DNA from: Chloroflexota bacterium
GTDB taxonomy: Bacteria; Chloroflexota; Dehalococcoidia; Lucifugimonadales; Lucifugimonadaceae
Length of the DNA stretch: 14,023 nucleotides
Direction of reading: 5' to 3'
Assembly (NCBI GenBank): GCA_002730795.1
Contig: PCAX01000029.1
Coordinates: 44,693 to 58,715, forward strand
This document shows, piece after piece, positions 7,781-14,023 of this stretch (position 1 is the first letter of the stretch; each line of letters begins with the position of its first letter). Made by a program: the position numbers and the translations under genes. The notes beneath the pieces are model-generated. The model ran no database searches, was not told where the DNA came from, and saw only the letters and a program-made list of their open reading frames with translations.

Positions 7781-8035
7781 ATGATCTGGATAATTTTTTT
7801 GTGGCTTGTAGCGTTTGTAGTTTTTTTTATCAATCGCTTCACCGTTAAAGCGAAGGACGGCTGGATGGAGAATCAAATAGTGTGGGGTGGTTTTCTTTCA
7901 GGATTGGTTGTTGGAGGTGTCGGTAGCACGTTATCAAGGAACTGGATATTCGTTCTTTACGTTGTCCCTCTCTTTATAATATTGTCGATAAGTGGAGTTT
8001 ATTTCTCCAAGCTTATTCGAAATATTAGGAGTTAA
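7781..8035 (+). CDS. Small three-helix membrane protein, unknown
   Basis: An 84-residue hydrophobic protein that I do not recognise. Helices are predicted by eye at 1-20, 31-50 and 55-77, with a lysine/glycine-rich loop (VKAKDGWMEN) between the first two and basic residues at the C-terminus (KLIRNIRS). It starts with ATG 33 bases after the M20D amidohydrolase without a clear Shine-Dalgarno and ends 11 bases before the convergent SDR stop. Being same-strand and close, it is probably the last gene of the CoA-operon. The hydrophobic composition and reading frame of normal length favour a real gene over chance. Confidence 0.6.
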   Translation: MIWIIFLWLVAFVVFFINRFTVKAKDGWMENQIVWGGFLSGLVVGGVGSTLSRNWIFVLYVVPLFIILSISGVYFSKLIRNIRS

Positions 8036-8050
8036 AAGTTTTTTTCCTAA
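8025..8050. terminator. Weak bidirectional hairpin between convergent genes
   Basis: TTAGGA (8025-8030) and TCCTAA (8045-8050) can pair around a 14-base AT-rich loop that ends in a run of T. The stem overlaps the last codons of both convergent genes, which stop only 11 bases apart. With a 6-bp stem this is a modest candidate for ending both transcripts. Confidence 0.3.
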
Positions 8051-8835
8051 AGTTTAGCTGGCATTCCCCCATCGACGTTTAGAATTTCGCCTGTTATAAA
8101 TCGCCCATCTTCGGAAACTAAGAATAATGCTGCATTTGCCACGTCTTTAGGATATCCAGGACCGTCAAGGATTTGAACGAAATCAAACACACCTTTAAGG
8201 GAATGTTCGCCATTTCCTCTATCCGTTAGAGGCGTAATTATTTGACCTGGCCTAATTCCATTTACCCTGATATTATATTGACCCCCCACTCCGGCTATGT
8301 ATCTTGTAAATGCATCGACTCCTGCCTTAGCGGCATAATACGACGCGGAAGGAGCCCTTGGACTTAATTCAAACATTTTTTTGCTGAATCCCCGTTGAGC
8401 TGCGACGGAAGATACGTTTATTATGGATCCGCCTTCAGCGGATACAAGATGGGGCCATATGGCCCTGGAACAGTAAAAAGTTCCTGACAAATTTACCGCT
8501 AATACCCTCTGCCACCCCTCATCATCTTCATTCGGAAAATTTTCAGGAGCCCCGCCGCCAGCATTGTTAACCAAAATATTTAAATTGCCATATTTTTTTA
8601 CTGCGGATTCTATTGCCATATCAACATTTTCTCTAATCGAAACGTCGCATTTTATAAAGGTAGAAATTCCTCCGTTTTTGTTAATTTTGTTTGAGACTTC
8701 TAATCCTTCGCGTTCACGCCGGGCAAGTATGACAACGTTTGCTCCTTCTTTTGCGAATAAGCAAGCGATTGATTCTCCAATTCCGCTGCTTCCACCAGTC
8801 ACTATTGTCGTTTTTCCTTTTAGCCGTTTAGACAT
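8047..8835 (-). CDS. Short-chain dehydrogenase/reductase (SDR)
   Basis: A 262-residue classical SDR using NAD(P)H. Landmarks: TGGSSGIG cofactor loop (13-20), ARR after the second strand (38-40, suggesting NADP preference), CDV (63-65), NNAGGG (90-95), N115, the catalytic S143 in INVSSV, and YYAAK with Y166 and K170. PGQIITP (197-202) follows the fourth strand, and NVDGGM (near 257) is the standard C-terminal end. The start ATG has AAGGA 9 bases upstream. It lies 34 bases after the interrupted MFS permease gene and may be co-transcribed with it. The fold and chemistry are certain; the alcohol or ketone substrate is not. Confidence 0.9.
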   Translation of the reverse strand: MSKRLKGKTTIVTGGSSGIGESIACLFAKEGANVVILARREREGLEVSNKINKNGGISTFIKCDVSIRENVDMAIESAVKKYGNLNILVNNAGGGAPENFPNEDDEGWQRVLAVNLSGTFYCSRAIWPHLVSAEGGSIINVSSVAAQRGFSKKMFELSPRAPSASYYAAKAGVDAFTRYIAGVGGQYNIRVNGIRPGQIITPLTDRGNGEHSLKGVFDFVQILDGPGYPKDVANAALFLVSEDGRFITGEILNVDGGMPAKL

Positions 8836-8869
8836 TTCATGTGTTCCTTTTTAATAGATTAAACATTGT

Positions 8870-9391
8870 TTAATTAGAATGACGTAATTGTGATACTGGT
8901 TGTCGAAATCGAGGTATTCCAATGATTAAACTGGCTCCTAATCCCGCTAACAGACTTAGCCACAGGGCGGTGTCGTATGATCCATTTACGTCAAAGATTT
9001 TCCCAGCTACCCACACGCCGGCAGAAGCGCCAAAGGGCATTACACCAAACATCGTTCCGTATATAGTTCCAAGTTTTTTTAAACCGAAGAATTGAGAACT
9101 TACTGAACCCGTCAGAGATATTACCGATGTCCACGATGTTCCTATAAACATAACACCTATGACTGCCATTGGAAATGACCCACCGATTAAAAGTAGCGCA
9201 TACCCAATTGACCTGAATCCATAAGATACCGCGAGAGTGAGTCTCGCGTTGTAATGATCAGCTAAATACCCGAGTGTCACTGCTCCGATAATACTCATTA
9301 AACCCACAGTAGCTAGAGCATAGGAAGCAACGAGCGGACTCTCTCCCATCCCGGTGATATAAGAAATATAATGAGCATTCACGAAGCCCAT
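8870..9391 (-). CDS. MFS permease, C-terminal half (after in-frame TGA)
   Basis: This 173-residue frame is the second half of a major facilitator permease (helices 7-12), starting at an ATG inside helix 7. It begins MGFVNAHYISYI, carries the central ADHYNARLTLA loop (a second motif-A-like D-H-x-N-A-R at the start of this half), and ends after helix 12. It is in the same frame as the upstream half: only TGA and three codons (G-Y-T) separate them, so this is a nonsense codon and not a frameshift. A GAGG on the coding strand, overlapping the TGA, lies 7 bases before the ATG, so separate translation of this half is conceivable. Without the first six helices it should not transport alone. See the entry for the TGA. 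Confidence 0.7.
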   Translation of the reverse strand: MGFVNAHYISYITGMGESPLVASYALATVGLMSIIGAVTLGYLADHYNARLTLAVSYGFRSIGYALLLIGGSFPMAVIGVMFIGTSWTSVISLTGSVSSQFFGLKKLGTIYGTMFGVMPFGASAGVWVAGKIFDVNGSYDTALWLSLLAGLGASLIIGIPRFRQPVSQLRHSN

Positions 9392-9403
9392 GGTATAACC
9401 TCA
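9371..9403 (-). other. In-frame TGA in MFS helix 7 with hairpin just downstream
   Basis: The codon at 9401-9403, read on the minus strand, is TGA inside the segment L-G-F-F-T-[TGA]-G-Y-T-M-G-F. As I recall, related MFS permeases often have F-F-x-C-G-F/Y here, so TGA sits at an expected Cys (TGT or TGC) position, one base away. Starting 10 nt after TGA, AUGGGC (9391-9386) pairs with GCUCAU (9376-9371), with a G-U wobble and a 9-nt loop. The simplest reading is a nonsense mutation or sequencing error. TGA is a true stop elsewhere here: the UxuA-like, opine-dehydrogenase-like and Gfo/Idh genes all end in it. Confidence 0.6.
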
Positions 9404-10123
9404 GGTGAAGAATCCAAGGGTGAGTGCCCAAAAAATTGGAGTTCTTAAAGCTTCTTTAAAACTTGTTCCTATTGAAGGGTTTTCTTTCCCATACTCTTGA
9501 ATAAATTCTGAATCGTTCGAATTTTTGAGGTTTGTTTTTCTTATTAATAGTAGAGCTGATATGGGTATAACAATAAATATGATTATTAGTCCGAGAACTG
9601 CATAAGCCATTCTCCAACCCTCTAGAACAACGATAAATGCTGAAAGAGGAACCAGGGCCGTTTCTCCTATAGCGGAACCACTTCCAGCGAGGGAAAGAGC
9701 CAAACTTCGTTTATTTTTAAATCGTTCGCTGATTAATTTTGTTAAAGTGGCGGGAGATGCAAATGTAAACCCTAATCCCATGATGATAAACAGCGTATAA
9801 AATTGCCAGAGTAATTGAACCTTAGACAACCCTAATAATGCAATTCCACCAAGGAACAAACCTAAAATAGCAATATTTTTAGGTTGATATTTATCTGCTA
9901 ATATTCCTGCTATTGGCCTAAAAACCCCAGTTACAAGACCTGCTATTGCCAGGGCTCCTGCAATTGAAGCCCTGGACCAGGCGAATTCATTTGTTATAGG
10001 GTCCAAAAATACGCCGAATGAAAATCTACTTCCGGCAGTAGCGAAAAGAACTATACCCGCTCCGACTACTATTGCCCACGGGTTAACAAAAAGAAAACTT
10101 TTAATATGGCGCACAAAAATCAT
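9401..10123 (-). CDS. MFS permease, N-terminal half, truncated by TGA
   Basis: A 240-residue frame with the first six helices of a major facilitator permease, of the oxalate/formate-antiporter or monocarboxylate type by look. Features include the helix-1 segment ending SRFSFGVFLDP (32-42), motif A GILADKYQPK at 73-82 between helices 2 and 3, a G-rich helix 5 (SGSAIGE, near 148-154), and a polar central loop (about 195-225) before helix 7, where the frame stops at TGA (9401-9403). The C-terminal half continues in the same frame. Together they would give about 417 residues, normal for the family. The ATG has no clear Shine-Dalgarno. As it stands the gene looks like a recent pseudogene, a split transporter, or a sequence error. 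Substrate, if functional, is probably an organic anion. Confidence 0.72.
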   Translation of the reverse strand: MIFVRHIKSFLFVNPWAIVVGAGIVLFATAGSRFSFGVFLDPITNEFAWSRASIAGALAIAGLVTGVFRPIAGILADKYQPKNIAILGLFLGGIALLGLSKVQLLWQFYTLFIIMGLGFTFASPATLTKLISERFKNKRSLALSLAGSGSAIGETALVPLSAFIVVLEGWRMAYAVLGLIIIFIVIPISALLLIRKTNLKNSNDSEFIQEYGKENPSIGTSFKEALRTPIFWALTLGFFT

Positions 10124-10150
10124 GTTTTTAAAATTTTACGGAAGTATTGG

Positions 10151-10178
10151 TTTTATCTACTTTATTTTATCTACTTTA
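10151..10178. repeat. 14-bp perfect tandem duplication
   Basis: TTTTATCTACTTTA occurs twice head to tail at 10151-10164 and 10165-10178 with no mismatch, in the gap between the MFS permease start and the terminator of the upstream membrane-protein gene. It is probably a slippage duplication. If the MFS promoter lies here, the copy number would change promoter spacing. Confidence 0.85.
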
Positions 10179-10181
10179 AAT

Positions 10182-10215
10182 ATAAAAGGGATCGCAAAAA
10201 AACGACCCCTTTTAT
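10182..10215 (-). terminator. Hairpin terminator of the six-helix membrane-protein gene
   Basis: Thirteen-base arms (10182-10194 and 10203-10215) pair fully on the minus-strand transcript, with one G-U wobble, around an 8-base T-rich loop. On the plus strand the same position is an A-C mismatch, which favours the minus strand. It starts 18 bases past the membrane-protein stop. The 3' arm ends in a U-rich run. It should separate that gene from the MFS permease and SDR genes. Confidence 0.65.
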
Positions 10216-10232
10216 TTGCGTAAGACTATTAC

Positions 10233-10913
10233 TTATGATTTTGCTTGTAGCGTTTGTACACCTATGGATACGAACGATATAGTGGTAATCACGTAAAGTA
10301 TAGATCCAACCATTGCTGTGGTATCACCAGCAGCATCAGTCAAACCTAAAATTATTCTAGCAAGTACAGTAAGTACACCCACTACTGCGAGGACGTAACT
10401 TGTGTTCCTGTCATGAACAGTCCCTTGAGCCCAGGCAGTTGCCATAACAGCAATTCCTATACCGAAGAATATATCAGCGTAGCCTTGTATTCCTGAACCT
10501 AGCGCTATTATGGGTCCAGCTGCAGCACCAGCTGCAGCACCAGTAGGATCTTGTAACATAGCTGATTCCACAATTCCAGAAATTGCAGCTATTATCCCTA
10601 CGGTGGATATAAAACCAGCGAAACTAATAATGGTTATTAGCCCTCCCCAGGTAGTCCGAGGATCCTCCTCTTTATCGCTGGCGGCGTGCTGTCTGTTAGC
10701 TAGGTATATTCCCCCAACAAGGGCTGCCATTCCACCCGCTACCATCAATAAACAGATGTCTATTAGAGTGGAATTTCCTCCCGCTATTGCAGAAACAACG
10801 TCCGCAGGGGAAGTTGGGTCGTTCCCAAACGCGTTTTGGGGTAATAATAGATATCCTAATATCGTGAGAATAGGACCTACAATTAGTAGGACTCCAGTGT
10901 AGGTTTTTGACAT
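10233..10913 (-). CDS. Six-helix membrane protein of unknown function
   Basis: A 226-residue protein I do not recognise. By eye it has helices at about 5-23, 50-72, 89-112, 128-160 (one long or two short), 172-190 and 201-221. A charged loop (NRQHAASDKEEDPRT, 73-87) follows helix 2, and a small-residue repeat, GAAAGAAAG, lies before helix 4. There is no signal-peptide cleavage site apart from the first helix, and no catalytic motif. The ATG has a good AGGAG 8 bases upstream. It is followed by a strong hairpin terminator and preceded by a divergent gap, so it looks monocistronic. The role could be structural or a small transporter; nothing in the context decides. Confidence 0.7.
   Translation of the reverse strand: MSKTYTGVLLIVGPILTILGYLLLPQNAFGNDPTSPADVVSAIAGGNSTLIDICLLMVAGGMAALVGGIYLANRQHAASDKEEDPRTTWGGLITIISFAGFISTVGIIAAISGIVESAMLQDPTGAAAGAAAGPIIALGSGIQGYADIFFGIGIAVMATAWAQGTVHDRNTSYVLAVVGVLTVLARIILGLTDAAGDTTAMVGSILYVITTISFVSIGVQTLQAKS
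10516..10543. repeat. 12-bp in-frame tandem repeat in the membrane-protein gene
   Basis: CCAGCTGCAGCA occurs at 10516-10527 and 10528-10539, followed by a partial third copy (CCAG). On the coding strand it encodes Gly-Ala-Ala-Ala units just before helix 4. Being 12 bases long, gain or loss of a copy keeps the frame. Confidence 0.8.
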
Positions 10914-11067
10914 ATACTTACTCCTATCAAATCAGTTGTATAGTGTCTGTATTAAATATTATTTTCATGTATTAATACAAATGTTGCTATGAGTATAAAT
11001 TTTTACCCAATATATATCAAATCAATGATACTTATTTTGCTTTTACTTAATTAGTTAGGAAATTGAA
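10914..11067. promoter_or_regulatory. Divergent promoter gap with palindrome and direct repeat
   Basis: This 154-base AT-rich gap drives the six-helix membrane-protein gene leftwards and the D-aminoacylase-like gene rightwards. It holds a perfect 12-bp palindrome, TGTATTAATACA (10968-10979), and two copies of TATCAAATCA (10925-10934 and 11015-11024) that flank it at 90-base spacing. A GTATTAA at 10949-10955 could also pair with the right half of the palindrome. Shine-Dalgarno-like sites occur at both ends. These are operator candidates only; no regulator is encoded nearby. Confidence 0.4.
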
Positions 11068-12651
11068 ATGATTGACCTACTTATAAAAAATGCAAGAATA
11101 ATGGATGGTTCGGGATCTCCTTGGTTCAAAGGGGGTTTAGAAATAAAAAACAACACACTGAAAATCATTCGAGCAGAAATTCCTAATAGTATTGAAGCGG
11201 TAAAAATTGTCGATGCAAACAACAGGGTTGTATGTCCAGGTTTTGTTGATCTTCATTCGCACGCTGGATTAACCATTCTGGGAGAACCTCATCACGATCC
11301 AAAAATACGTCAAGGTGTTACAACAGAACTAATAGGCATAGATGGTATTTCACACTCCCCTTTTAAAACAAGGCAGGAGCTTGAGAAATACATATGGTTA
11401 GATGCCGGTCTGAATGGGTACCCTCCATCTGCTGATTGGCTAACTACTAGGGAGCAGCTTGCAAAATATGACGGTAATGTAGCAGTGAATATAGCTTATA
11501 TTTTAGGAAATTCTCCTGTGAGAATCTGGAGCGTGGGTTGGAATGATGCTCCAGCTTCGAATTCTCAAATAAACGATATGAAATCGGTAATTCGAGAAAG
11601 TATGGAAGAGGGAGCATGGGGAATCTCCACAGGACTTGATTATCCTCCGGGTTCGTTTGCCAGCACCGACGAGCTCATAGAATTATCAAAAACGGTTCAA
11701 AGTATGGGGGGGTTTTATCATACTCATACGAGAGCGTCGTTGAAATCTAAAGGGACTTATGAGCCATGGAATGAAGCCGTAGAGATAGGCAGGAGATCTG
11801 GAATTCCAATCCATCTTACCCATTACAGACAACCGTCTCAAGGAGAAGGATCACACAACGAATATTTGGGATTGGTTGAAAATGGTAGAGATGAAGGTAT
11901 AGATGTAACATTTGATTGCTACACATACCCTTATTCCGGAACATCGGCAACTATACACATACCAAGCTGGGCTAAGGAAGATGGTCCTGAACAATTGATG
12001 TTCGCGTTAAGCAGTCCTGAGAACAGGAAAAAAATGAAAAAAGAAATAAGAAGCCGGGAGAGAATAGATGCAACATGGAGGGAACGATGGTTACACAATT
12101 TTCGTCAACCCCAAAATGTAAAATACGAAGGGAAGAGCTTGAGGGAGATTAGTGAAATACGTGGCGAAGACCCTGAAGAAGTATTATTTGACCTATTGTT
12201 TGAAGAAAAATTGGGAGTAAGTGAAGTCGGTACAGGAACCAATGCCCAAACCCTTCCGGCGTTTGTATCTCACCCATATGGAATGATTGCTTCTGATGCC
12301 ATTTTGTTCGGGGAAATGCCGAACCCTCGTACCTACGGTTGCTTTCCAGTGGTATTATCTGAATTCGTTAGAGCAGAAAAACATTTGAAGTTGCCGGAAG
12401 CAATACGTAAAATGACATCTTTTCCTGCGCAGCGGCTTGGTCTGAAGGACAGAGGTTTAATCAAGGACGGTTTCAAGGCAGATTTGGTTATTTTTGATCC
12501 TGAAACAGTTAGGGTAGATGGGACAAGAGAAGATCCCAAACACTATCCGGTGGGTATAGATTATGTAATAGTAAACGGAGAAATAGTCATAGAAAACGGA
12601 GTCAATACAGGACTTACTCCAGGACGTAGTCTAATCAGGGGTCGTGATTAG
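11068..12651 (+). CDS. D-aminoacylase-like amidohydrolase (N-acyl-D-amino-acid deacylase family)
   Basis: A 527-residue amidohydrolase-superfamily protein with the layout of N-acyl-D-amino-acid deacylases: a beta-sandwich start (LLIKNARIMDGSG), metal motif DLHSH (H63, H65), RQGVTTE (81-87), YHTHTR (H220), HLTHYR (H252), SHPYGMIASD (H402, D410), then TSFPAQRLGLKDRG (450-463) and ADLVIFDP (471-478) returning to the sandwich. The bridging metal-ligand Cys of D-aminoacylase (C96, 27 residues after H69) is Asp here (D92, 27 residues after H65, in LIGIDGIS). The substrate may therefore differ from a plain N-acyl-D-amino acid, and related imidase or N-carbamoyl hydrolysis is possible. ATG start has AGGA 8 bases upstream. 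The stop directly abuts the convergent Gfo/Idh stop. Confidence 0.82.
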   Translation: MIDLLIKNARIMDGSGSPWFKGGLEIKNNTLKIIRAEIPNSIEAVKIVDANNRVVCPGFVDLHSHAGLTILGEPHHDPKIRQGVTTELIGIDGISHSPFKTRQELEKYIWLDAGLNGYPPSADWLTTREQLAKYDGNVAVNIAYILGNSPVRIWSVGWNDAPASNSQINDMKSVIRESMEEGAWGISTGLDYPPGSFASTDELIELSKTVQSMGGFYHTHTRASLKSKGTYEPWNEAVEIGRRSGIPIHLTHYRQPSQGEGSHNEYLGLVENGRDEGIDVTFDCYTYPYSGTSATIHIPSWAKEDGPEQLMFALSSPENRKKMKKEIRSRERIDATWRERWLHNFRQPQNVKYEGKSLREISEIRGEDPEEVLFDLLFEEKLGVSEVGTGTNAQTLPAFVSHPYGMIASDAILFGEMPNPRTYGCFPVVLSEFVRAEKHLKLPEAIRKMTSFPAQRLGLKDRGLIKDGFKADLVIFDPETVRVDGTREDPKHYPVGIDYVIVNGEIVIENGVNTGLTPGRSLIRGRD

Positions 12652-13686
12652 TCACTTCAATATAATCTCCTGACCCAGTTCTGAAGATTTTTCGGTAGCT
12701 TCAAGTATTTTTAAAACGGTCAACCCATGTTCTTGTGGAACCGGAGTGTCCTCGTCGTCTGATTCTAGTGATTTAACAAAATCCCTGAATTCATCCAGCA
12801 TTGGGTTATTGATTTCCACTACCTGTTTTTCCCAAGTACCAGCTTCTTTTTCGGCCAGGTATACTGCGGTTTCCTGCGCAGGTCCTTCTCCGTATGCTAT
12901 ACGAAATTTGGCCATTCCTCCGGTAAAAAAGAAATCGGCTCCATATTCGGTAGCGCCTTTTGACCAAGCCATTCTTGTAACAGTTGCTACAACCCCGTTT
13001 TCCCACCTAAAAAAATACATTCCCGTGTCATCGCAAGATATTTTTGGATTTGTTTCTTTTGGATACGTGTATTGCCCTATTTGGGCACTTACGGATGATA
13101 TCTTGTTTCCTAAAATCCACAACAGCCTATCTATTTGATGAGAGCCGTCCATTTGTCCCATCCCACCCCCTTTTGAACGGTCCAACATCCAATTGGGACG
13201 ATTATATGGGTGATAAGGTTTATGCCATATGTCATGTACCATTAGAATAGAACCTAATCGATTAGAATTTACAAGTTCTTTTATAAAGCGAACTACGGAA
13301 AAATATCTCTGGGTATGGGCTGTCATTAATTTCACATTGTTGCGTTTAGCGGCCTCTAACATAGATTTTCCTTGTTTATAGTTGACTGCCAAAGGTTTTT
13401 CCATGTAAACATGTTTCCCTTCACGGACGGCGGCTATACCTGCTTCCATATGCAGCCAGTGGGGTAGGGTACCAATAACCATTTCAATTTCACTGTTTCT
13501 TATGGCTTCTCGGTAGTCATTGACGAATTCAATGTCAGGATTTTCCTTTTTTAATTCTTGAACGATATCTTGGTTAGGTTCGGCGATACTAACCAAATGG
13601 GCGCCAGGGGTATTCTTCACGATATCTATGTAGTTACCACCAAGACGACCAGTACCCAGAATGGACACACCTTTACTCTTTTTCAT
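12652..13686 (-). CDS. Gfo/Idh/MocA-family oxidoreductase
   Basis: A 344-residue NAD(P)-dependent sugar or polyol dehydrogenase-type protein. It has the N-terminal Rossmann fold (ILGTGRLGGNY; GxGxxG at 11-16), HVYMEKPLA (92-100) with the catalytic Lys K97, and the C-terminal beta-sheet domain with GGGMGQMDGSHQIDRLLW (about 173-190), where the His is the usual acid/base partner. Start ATG is preceded by GAGG. It ends in TGA with no base between it and the D-aminoacylase-like stop on the other strand, so the 3' ends must overlap in mRNA. It is divergent from the MFS permease at the right edge. Substrate is likely a sugar, inositol or sugar-acid derivative, but the sequence does not specify one. 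Confidence 0.88.
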   Translation of the reverse strand: MKKSKGVSILGTGRLGGNYIDIVKNTPGAHLVSIAEPNQDIVQELKKENPDIEFVNDYREAIRNSEIEMVIGTLPHWLHMEAGIAAVREGKHVYMEKPLAVNYKQGKSMLEAAKRNNVKLMTAHTQRYFSVVRFIKELVNSNRLGSILMVHDIWHKPYHPYNRPNWMLDRSKGGGMGQMDGSHQIDRLLWILGNKISSVSAQIGQYTYPKETNPKISCDDTGMYFFRWENGVVATVTRMAWSKGATEYGADFFFTGGMAKFRIAYGEGPAQETAVYLAEKEAGTWEKQVVEINNPMLDEFRDFVKSLESDDEDTPVPQEHGLTVLKILEATEKSSELGQEIILK

Positions 13687-13885
13687 TTTTCCTCACTTTG
13701 TATTTTATTTGGATATTTTCAAACTATTATTGAACGGCTTTGTTTACATGTGCCATTTAATGAGAAACACTTGAAATACTTCCTATTAGTATGACGATAT
13801 TTTTTCTTCCGTTACCTTTACTCTTAAATATTTGGAATTTATTTTAGGAATCGATTTTTAAAATAACACTCTATCAAACACGGTT

Positions 13886-14023
13886 TTGCTTAAACTTTTA
13901 CAGACAGATGGATTTTTAGCCTACGTCCTCGCAAATGGAGCTACGTTTGCTGGATTCCAAGTCAGAAATATTGCTCAGTCCTGGTTGATTCTAGAACTCA
14001 CTAATTCTTCTTTTATGGTTGGC
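13886..14023 (+). CDS. MFS permease N-terminus, cut by the window edge
   Basis: The first 46 codons of a major facilitator permease. The frame is open from a TAA at 13859-13861 to the edge and reads ...LQTDGFLAYVLANG, then FQVRNIAQSWLILELTNSS. The R-x-I-A-Q-x-W-L-x-x-E-L-T-x-S pattern after helix 1 is typical of EntS-like exporters (MFS_3 type). No ATG or GTG is available before it; TTG at 13886-13888 is the most likely start, without a clear Shine-Dalgarno. It is divergent from the Gfo/Idh gene across a 199-base AT-rich gap in which I see no strong promoter or repeat. Substrate unknown. Confidence 0.65.
   Translation, partial: MLKLLQTDGFLAYVLANGATFAGFQVRNIAQSWLILELTNSSFMVG

Noticed and set aside
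9371..9403. Altered genetic code in which TGA is read as an amino acid
   Set aside because: Three other genes here (UxuA-like, opine dehydrogenase-like, Gfo/Idh) end in TGA at the expected family length, one of them in an ATGA overlap, so TGA works as a stop.
8870..10123. Frameshift in the MFS permease
   Set aside because: Both halves are in the same reading frame, separated by one TGA and three sense codons; no indel is needed.
10516..10543. CRISPR or other repeat array
   Set aside because: Only a short 12-bp in-frame coding repeat with no spacers; no regularly spaced repeats occur anywhere in the window.
13687..13885. RNA gene or mobile-element end in the 199-base gap at the right
   Set aside because: I see no cloverleaf, terminal inverted repeat or target duplication; it looks like a plain AT-rich divergent promoter gap.

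Overview
This is an AT-rich, gene-dense bacterial window with many short-chain catabolic enzymes and several TTG start codons. There are no RNA genes, CRISPR arrays, transposases or phage genes. Every gene looks metabolic or transport-related. The mix (CaiB-type CoA transferase, CitE-like lyase, MaoC hydratase, M20 hydrolases, D-aminoacylase-like amidohydrolase, Gfo/Idh oxidoreductase, SDR, MFS permeases) resembles gene-rich marine heterotrophs such as SAR202-type Chloroflexota. That placement is inference from gene content and base composition only. No stretch longer than 300 bases lacks a gene; the longest gaps are 13687-13885, 3575-3764 and 10914-11067.

Region A (1-3574, minus strand) reads right to left as one likely operon: a mannonate-dehydratase (UxuA)-like TIM-barrel protein, an opine-dehydrogenase-family protein, a peptidase-T-like M20 metallopeptidase joined to it by an ATGA overlap, and a membrane protein that runs off the left edge. 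Region B (3765-8035, plus strand) is divergent from A: a CitE/HpcH-type CoA-ester lyase, a MaoC-type hydratase, a class III (CaiB/BaiF) CoA transferase, an M20D-type amidohydrolase and a small three-helix membrane protein. The lyase, hydratase and transferase are the three enzyme classes needed to activate, hydrate and cleave a C5 dicarboxylic acid such as itaconate or mesaconate into acetyl-CoA and pyruvate. A perfect 12-bp inverted repeat lies in the shared A/B promoter gap.

Region C (8047-10913, minus strand) holds an SDR oxidoreductase, a 12-helix MFS permease interrupted by an in-frame TGA inside helix 7, and an unrecognised six-helix membrane protein. A strong hairpin terminator and a 14-bp tandem duplication lie between the last two. 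Region D (11068-13686) has a D-aminoacylase-like amidohydrolase on the plus strand and a Gfo/Idh/MocA oxidoreductase on the minus strand, with their stop codons directly abutting. The right edge carries the first 46 codons of a second MFS permease on the plus strand.

Together the genes suggest uptake and breakdown of N-substituted or D-amino-acid compounds, sugar acids and short branched dicarboxylic acids. No single pathway is proven. The points most worth checking are the TGA at what looks like a conserved Cys codon of the MFS permease, the C5-dicarboxylate CoA trio, and the replacement of the bridging metal-ligand Cys by Asp in the D-aminoacylase-like protein.
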